DNA of 64,000 bases from assembly GCA_017562135.1 (NCBI GenBank), contig QEYB01001046.1:4650001-4714000 (forward strand). Direction: 5' to 3'. Under the pieces are notes generated by a model. The model made no database searches. It was not told the DNA's origin and was given only the letters and a program-made list of their open reading frames with translations. The number at the start of each line of letters is the position of its first letter. Within the stretch, counting starts at the first letter, position 1. The stretch is from Dipylidium caninum (taxonomy: Eukaryota > Platyhelminthes > Cestoda > Cyclophyllidea > Dipylidiidae). The translations under genes and the position numbers were made by a program. Below, in pieces: positions 58,376 through 64,000 of the stretch.

Positions 58376-58568
58376 TGTCATATGCCGTTTTCACTTTCTT
58401 GCTTTTAGACACTGATCTACATTTCCTTTTAGTGCCCTCTTAAAATCTGTGCGAATGCGCCTTTTTCGAGTATAAATTTTAATTCGTCTTACATTTTTTA
58501 TATTTTACCCTGACCTATTTTCTTATGTCTGTTGTTTATTTTGTTTCGATCTGCGTGGCTTTTATGAG

Positions 58569-61500
58569 ATGAAGGCTCTGTCTCCTTTGATTGTTAATCC
58601 GAAGTTTGCGTCGTCGTGTTTGAAGGATTGGACCAAATTTGGTCGCACAAACTTGTAAGTCACACGTACGTTAGGTCCTTTAACACTGATTTTTTCCGTC
58701 TTCAAATCTCTTTTCGGGCGTTTTTTCCTCTCATATCTGCCGTTTCTATTTATTTTAATCCGTGATGTCTAAATCAATGAGAAATTTGTGCTTTTGTTTT
58801 TGCACCTTATCTGTTTTGTCTTTGTAGCATTCAACAATCTAAGGACGATGTGGACGTCTGTATTCAAAATCTTTGTGACTTGTTTATAAAACTAATTTTC
58901 GGTGAAGGAAGGATAGATATCATAAACAAACTACTATCTGAATTATCAAAGGTGGCTTTATTTTCTCTATATTGATTGTTGCTAGGCATTTGGCGATGAT
59001 GATTTTTCTTCCAAGTTTACCGACATGTTGTGGCTCTTAGGTAGGTCTTCTTTTTGCTTACCTTGAGTAGATGTTGCTATGACCGACGTAAGCGATGCCC
59101 AGGCGAAGGACCGCTTTTTGCAAATTCTTTCTGCGTGTAAATCTTCAGTGGACGCCGCGTTATTGTTGGAACGTCTATCTGATGAAACACTTGAACAGCT
59201 ATCATTAATTGGTTCGCATATGCATTCTCGGACGCGCTACGTGCGTATCAAAACCAGACTATTTTATAAGCAACAAAAATTTAACCTTCTGCGTGAAGAG
59301 AGCGAAGGTTACGCTAAACTAATCGTGGATTTGAGCAACACTCCCTTGGGTGCAGCTGAGGCTTGTATTACTCACGTTCGATCTCTCATCGGCTATTTTG
59401 ACCTCGATCCAAATCGTGTACTCGATAGCATTTTAGATGTTTTCGAGGTTCGCCGTGATGCAGTCTCGTTATTCATTGAGCTACTCAATTTGTACCAACC
59501 CGACAAGGTTGACTTGACTCATATATTGGGCCATAAATTTCACTTCTACCAGGTAGCCTTCGTTTTTCCTCTTTACTCCCGATACAAGGATAGGGAAGGT
59601 AACACGCCAGAGTCTCTACATCGTCTTGCTGCGCTCCTCATCTCCTACAACTTGGTTGATGTCGATGTTCTTCTTGTTCATGTATGCTAATTTCCCATGT
59701 TCTCGTTTTTGTGTTTTCTCTAAAATTTTCTTTCCTTAGATGCATTTTTGGCAAGGTTTCACCTTACTGTTTCCATAAGCAGAAAATACGGGATTGTGAA
59801 TACCCATGATTTATATTTTTGCCGAGACTCCAATCAATGAATTCTATGTGTTCCGTGGTAATTCATGAGGAGTAACTCCTTTTTGGTACTTTTAATCAGA
59901 AAGCGTTTATTGACGAAGAAAAATTAAAATGCTGTTTATTTATTGAAGATTTGTTCGTTCACCGCCCTCTGTGTTTATCGTAATGTTACTGTGCGGTATA
60001 AACTGCCCATTATTTCCTTTACCACCTAGTCTTCTGCCATTTTTACGGGAATCTAATGTCAATTTACTTTGACACTTCCCTACTGGACTCTACTTTATTA
60101 AGTTATACTTCATGCTCATTTCCCTTTTTTTTCTGATTGTGTCGACTTACAGTTGCAACCTTCCGATGCTACTATTGACTCCGGACGTCTTAAGAGCATT
60201 CGTGAGGCCAAATCTTGGAAGCCGAATTTACACGCGAATGGTTCGGCAATACAGGGCAGTCTGGATAACTTTATTGCTACCGGCGGCTTAGTTTCTACAG
60301 GTGGTGGTGTCGGAAGTAGTTCGAGTGCCCTTCTAGGTGATCCCAGTCGACCTGTTGGTGGAAGCGAAAGCGATCATTGGAGTGGTCTCAACAACGGTAC
60401 AGGTAGTAGGCGAGGAGGGGGCGCTTCGGAGACGAACGATGACGTGGATGAAAAGAAGGATAACTGGTTATCTGAAATCGACATTGATCCTGACGATTCC
60501 GGAGAGTTCCAGGTGTCCTTTTAAACTTGCTTTCAATTAACTGAAAGGCTAAATGCTGCTAATCGTAAGGAATTTTGTGTTCGACTTTACTCGTTTTTCT
60601 ACGCTGTACTTCTTTTAGTTTCCTAATAATCAAAAGTTGGATCTCTGTACGGCTCTGGTGAACTCTGGTGATTGGAGGGCTGCTCAGAAAATTCTTGACC
60701 GATTTCCTGGCCACTGGATAGGTTCCCATGCTCCGCTCAACAAGGCTATTTGCAACCTGCTCCAATTTTTGATTGACCCGCTTTATGAAATGTGATTTTT
60801 TATTCGACTTTAATAATTACAAATTTAACGTTATTTAAGTATCTCTTTATCATGTTTTAGTAACTCCACCTTGCCCTTATCTATGCTGAAGAAACGTAAA
60901 AAACCGACACCTCCGGAATTGTTTTTGAGCCAGGATGATGCTAAAAGATTAGTCGTCCAACAAGCAACCGACTTTGGAAGTTTGGGGCGTTACGTTTTGC
61001 CGATTGTTGGATACCTTGGCCCCTTTGTTTCGACTGACGTGACGCTTATTGAAAAGCTATGCCGCGTCTGTTCTGTCTATATCTCCGACTTGGTAAGTTG
61101 TTACTATATCCCTATTGTTTTTCTTGGCTTTTATTATGTTACCCTGAATTTCTTTTTTAGATGAGTAAAAAAGCTCAACCAGATGCAGTTTACCAAGCGA
61201 TATTTAATATGTTAGATGAGGCAATTTTGCCAGCCTTGAACATGGTATCCGCCAACTGCTGCCTTGCTGAAGATATATGGAAACTTGTTCGTCATTTACC
61301 TTACGAGCATAGGTGGATAATTATTGCTCAGTTATTATACTATTTAACCTATCAAACCCTTATCTATGGCTCTGAATCGTGTTTATGTTCAATATGCTGA
61401 GACATTTCCAACACGGTATTGTCACATTTATGCAACCGAACAAAATTGAGACACTTTTTGGATGAGTGCTTCCTACGAGCACTGAGGCATTTGTTGGTAC

Positions 61501-64000
61501 TTTCAGATACCGACTTTATGGTCAATGGAAGCATATGAGTAGCCAAGCTGAGCCGGCTCTTCTGCGCAAACGCTCAGCCATCCTTCTTCGCACAAAAGCT
61601 TTGATGAAGTAAGTATGTTAACTTTATTCGTTCATAGATCTCTGCGTGCCAAATCAGTGCTTTCGTAATGCGAAAGTCTTGGACCATCGTTTGTAGAACA
61701 ATTGGTTCTTGCGAATTTTAAAGTTTCCTCGTGGTCAATAAGCACTACAGATAGTGAGATGCTTCAAAACACTTTTTACCAAGTGGATGTGTTGATTTGT
61801 AGGCGTCTGAGCAAAGAGAATGTAAAGCAACTTGGACGCCATCTTGGGAAGCTCTCGCACAGCAATCCTGGCGTGCTATTCGATTTTGTACGACTATTCT
61901 GCCTTCTTCTTTTACACCCCCTTGGATAGCCTAGATATCTACGTTTGCCTCTTTTTAGATGTTGCATAATATCCAAATGTTTACAAATCTCATCACTCCA
62001 GCCGTTGATTCATTGAAGTACGTGAGCAGTCTCGGTTACGACGTACTTGCCTGTAAGTCCATTTATCCAAACGAGTCCCTCTCAACACTACCAGACCTGT
62101 TATACCCACACGAATCATCCATGTTGTTCTGCTAGTCTGTCTTATCGAAGCTCTGGCGTCGGACAAGGCCAAGACGGGCTCGTTAGAAATGGGAAGTAAC
62201 CTGCATGGTTGGTCTCCTTTCTCGTTTATGAGGTTGCTTTTTAGCCCTTGCGACTTTTACTGGAGCTCTGTGCAAAAAGTACCAATTTGACTTGGCGGGT
62301 ATCCTTCAGTACGTTTTGAATCAACTTAAGGCCGGAAGAAGGTGAGGACATGAAATACAACATCTTTTTGCGCTTGATATAATTTGCCCGTTAGAGATTC
62401 GGGTTGGGAATCCCAGGTATCATAAGAAATAGATTTTAATCATTTGTTGGTATAAGCCTCCTTGCGGAGCATAATGTCAGATCGAGTGCAATTGATACTG
62501 CTTAACATATGCAGGCCTGTTATTTGTTGTTAATACGCATATACGCTTTGCATCATGTGAATGTTTATTCAGTGGTGAATATTTTATTTATTTCTCCATT
62601 CTCAATAGCGAGGATTTGGTGATCTTGCAAGAGATAATCCATCAGATGGCGGGTTTGGACCCATACGAAGAGATGACCAACGAACAGCTGGAGGCGGCCT
62701 CTGGTGGCGAGATCCTACTTCAAGAGGGAGGCTACTATGCCCAAATTCGGAACGCTCGACGTAATGCCAACCGCTTGAAAGAGGCTCTCATTGAGAACCG
62801 GTTTATTATGCCACTGGTTTTTCTAATGGCACAACAGAGAGACGCCATTCTTTATCTGGACGAACCGGAACGACATGTAAAAACCGCCGGACGTCTTTAT
62901 GATCAGGTAGACCAATTGATTTAAATTTTACGCTAATTACGCCTTCGAAAACTCGAGTTTTTTCTTACTCCCATTCTCTCCAGTGCCAAGGTACACTGGT
63001 TCAATTCATCACCTTCTTGAGTCTACAACTCTCGCGAGAAGAGATGCAAAGCGCAGTGTTTCTCTATTGAACAAATGATGAGTGACTATTTCGTTCCTGC
63101 GGATACCGCATTTTGTCTATTCCGAAATCTCTTTCTACAAAAAGTTGCCGTACGTTTCTATCAAAATCCGCTTCCCTACCCGTCCCTAAAATGTTACGTT
63201 TGGGTGATTCATGTTTCTGTTTTCTACATCCAAATTGTTTAGCACTTATTTGAGGCGTCGATTGAGAAGCCTGGAGACGAAGAGAAAAGTACCCCGACGG
63301 ATAAGGTAAGTCAATGGTCTTTTGCATGCAGTCTTTTATTAAAAGAACAATACCACTTGATAATTAGTTAAATTAGAAATTAGCTTTCATGATGGGATCG
63401 TTTTTGGCTTTTACTGACAGTATTTTACGTGATTTTTTAATTCTAGGCGGCTTATGTGAGGGCAGCTCGCACCGTTATAGCTGATGTAGCTCGTTCCATT
63501 GAGCCACTTTATTCACCCCGCGTTTGGGAGGAGTTGGGCACGGCGTTCTTCGCCACCTTCTGGTGCCTCGAGTCGGGGGGATCTTATCTTTCCCAGCGCA
63601 GCCTATCAGCGCCAACGACACATTTTGCGTAGCCAACTCGAGGCGATAGAACAGAACTCCGACTTGGTGAGTCCCCCTCTCTGTCCCATCAACCATTAGT
63701 TCATCCGTCGACAGATTTCACCCATCTACTTCACCTCGATAGAATTCAGACAAGAAGCGTCGTGAGAAGGAACGCTGTCAAACTCTAATGAATCGGTTGT
63801 CGAGAGAGCAGGACGCTCGTAGAATCCACGTGGATCGCATTCGCGCCTGGTTGCTGTCGGAGCGAGACTCATGGTTTCAGACTATGTCAGCCACCAAAAC
63901 CGATACGATCACCCAATTTTTGCAGTTCTGCGTTTATCCTCGTGTGTTCTATACCGCCAGCGACGCTGTCTATGCCGCCCAGTTCATTCACGTCCTTCAT
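58569..64000 (+). CDS. THOC2: THOC2, THO/TREX complex subunit (partial, runs off right edge)
   Basis: Largest scaffold subunit of the nuclear THO complex, which couples transcription to mRNA export. At least 20 exons: 58569-58654, 58828-58951, 58986-59040, 59071-59552, 59589-59681, 60153-60512, 60619-60791, 60861-61092, 61161-61312, 61507-61608, 61803-61887, 61959-62052, 62136-62207, 62245-62341, 62609-62906, 62984-63148, 63243-63305, 63447-63666 and 63750 onward. Landmarks are [113 protein letters not shown] and FATFW. Exon 6 is a Gly/Ser-rich linker longer than in vertebrates. Tiny introns (30 and 36 nt) occur early. Two single-base frame breaks, near 63059-63062 and in the G6 run 63575-63580, interrupt the conserved frame. 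Confidence 0.93.

Noticed and set aside
63572..63596. A 25-nt GT-AG intron that would repair the THOC2 frame
   Set aside because: It would delete residues that align without a gap to the family ([10 protein letters not shown] block); a single extra G in the G6 run explains the break better.
1..64000. CRISPR arrays, phage, integrons, operons or toxin-antitoxin modules
   Set aside because: No regularly spaced repeats or prokaryotic gene organisation; the genes are intron-containing metazoan families.

Overview
The window is nuclear DNA of an animal. It is most likely a parasitic flatworm (Platyhelminthes, Neodermata), possibly a tapeworm. The genes are split by two classes of very short introns: about 28-36 nt, and about 63-76 nt. 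In the genes with many introns, the tiny ones cluster at the 5' end and larger ones follow, a pattern described for schistosomes and tapeworms. The protein families (alpha-actinin, beta-arrestin, DDX11, THOC2, URI1, FAU/eS30, RPB7, nuclear UNG) are all metazoan. No bacterial, viral or plasmid gene organisation is visible. The phylum assignment is an inference, because no rRNA or mitochondrial marker is present.

Layout. Positions 1-318 hold the 3' end of an unidentified plus-strand gene. Positions 319-10838 are GC-rich, full of simple repeats and long spurious reading frames, and hold at most one weak candidate ORF (9359-9856). Positions 10839-16780 (minus) encode a complete DDX11/CHLR1 helicase in 6 exons. 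Positions 18318-24359 (minus) encode a complete alpha-actinin in 16 exons. Diverging from it, 25275-27402 (plus) encodes a ZSWIM2-like SWIM/RING/ZZ protein with unclear ends. Positions 29799-38007 (minus) encode a complete beta-arrestin in 12 exons.

The right part is organised by a large inverted duplication: arm 1 at 38287-40971 and arm 2 at 55704-58375, 14.7 kb apart. Each arm carries a ubiquitin-like/eS30 (FAU) gene plus the promoter and first exon of RPB7 (POLR2G). In arm 2 FAU is intact and the RPB7 exon is spliced to the rest of its gene (minus strand, 54862-55752). In arm 1 the FAU ubiquitin-like half is frameshifted, and the RPB7 first exon is an orphan pointing at the next gene. Between the arms lie, in order, a large CEP295-like centriole gene (plus, 41150-49907), nuclear-type uracil-DNA glycosylase UNG with a PIP box (51594-53084), URI1 (53764-54712) and RPB7. 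THOC2, a TREX mRNA-export subunit, starts at 58569 and runs off the right edge.

The genes are mostly unrelated housekeeping functions, as expected for an animal locus. The clearest novel structural story is the inverted duplication that broke inside RPB7 exon 2 and placed a copy of a housekeeping promoter in front of the CEP295-like gene. Five single-base reading-frame breaks in otherwise conserved genes between 44.7 and 63.6 kb, four of them in runs of five or more identical bases, suggest local base-level assembly errors.
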